Assembly (NCBI GenBank): GCA_050292235.1
Contig: JBNKLG010000039.1
Span: 1-23,815, forward strand
Direction of reading: 5' to 3'
Length of the DNA: 23,815 nt
From: JBNKLG01 sp050292235
GTDB lineage: Bacteria; Pseudomonadota; Gammaproteobacteria; Chromatiales; Chromatiaceae
Made by a program: the position numbers and the translations under genes. Shown here one piece after another: positions 23,770 to 23,815 of the stretch (positions within the stretch are counted from its first letter, which is position 1; each line of letters opens with the position of its first letter). The notes below the pieces were generated by a model, which was given only the letters and a program-made list of their open reading frames with translations, searched no databases and was not told where the DNA came from.

Positions 23770-23775
23770 TTGAGA
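23695..23775 (+). other. attC recombination site 2 (81 bp)
   Basis: R'' is ACATAAC (23695-23701). After a 4-base spacer, L'' is CGGTCAAG (23706-23713). L' is CTTACCG (23757-23763), and R' is GTTGAGA (23769-23775). L'' pairs with L' over 7 bp with one extra C in L'', nine bases after the AAC, matching the well-known extrahelical base of attC sites. The AACAATTCGGTCAAG segment closely resembles the left end of attC sites of resistance cassettes such as aadA. The GC-rich centre is imperfectly palindromic. The predicted cut is between G23769 and T23770. Confidence 0.92.
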
Positions 23776-23815
23776 CTGTCGAATAATCCCCCAAGCCCCT
23801 AACCCTGAAGGAAAA
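23770..23815 (+). mobile_element. Start of a third integron cassette (truncated by window edge)
   Basis: The sequence after the attC 2 cut site begins TTGAGACTGTCG and runs to the window end without a supported reading frame. By the closed-circle rule its own attC, outside the window, should begin with R'' TCTCAAC. Confidence 0.55.

Noticed and set aside
1..23815. tRNA or rRNA genes
   Set aside because: I saw no tRNA cloverleaf patterns or rRNA-like stretches in the intergenic gaps.

Overview
The left 21.8 kb looks like a chromosomal segment of a gammaproteobacterium with moderately high GC. The order gyrA - serC - pheA - hisC - tyrA - aroA - cmk - rpsA - ihfB is a classic gammaproteobacterial block, and the adjacent cmoA-cmoB pair agrees with this. 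I cannot name a genus. Local features are a 3-phosphoglycerate dehydrogenase gene (serA) inserted between serC and pheA, and a small AT-rich gene for a secreted DUF4124 protein inserted between tyrA and aroA.

Layout: (1) 1-11709, gyrA (5' end outside the window) followed by serine, Phe, Tyr, His and chorismate biosynthesis genes, then cmk, rpsA and ihfB; several strong hairpins lie between units. (2) 11807-15974, a 67-residue protein of unknown function, cmoA and cmoB (tRNA wobble uridine modification), pabB (folate), a membrane-anchored thioredoxin-like protein, and a PhnA/YjdM-type zinc-ribbon protein. (3) 16052-21795, a tightly packed membrane-lipid cluster matching the poorly understood E. 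coli ynbABCD set: a CDP-alcohol phosphatidyltransferase, a CdsA-like CDP-diacylglycerol synthase, a PlsC-like acyltransferase, an alpha/beta-hydrolase fused to a methyltransferase-like domain, and a PAP2 phosphatase fused to a dual-specificity phosphatase. A small membrane protein of unknown function follows. Together they could form a self-contained route from lysophosphatidate to a dephosphorylated, possibly remodelled or methylated phospholipid.

(4) 21969-23815, an integron gene-cassette array found by reading attC architecture. Two attC sites (23171-23289 and 23695-23775) have paired L''/L' arms with one extra base at the same distance from the R'' AAC. The R'' box of each site is the exact reverse complement of the GTT box at the 5' end of its own cassette (GTTGAAC at 21968 with GTTCAAC at 23171; GTTATGT at 23283 with ACATAAC at 23695). 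This defines a 1315-bp cassette carrying an IS91-type HUH transposase gene and a 486-bp cassette carrying a small DUF4279-like protein; a third cassette begins at 23770. No integron integrase lies in the window, so this is either a CALIN (attC cluster lacking an integrase) or part of a larger array. The lower-GC composition and the abrupt change after about 21800 fit acquired DNA.

The two regions most worth following up are the ynb-type lipid cluster and the transposase-bearing cassette.
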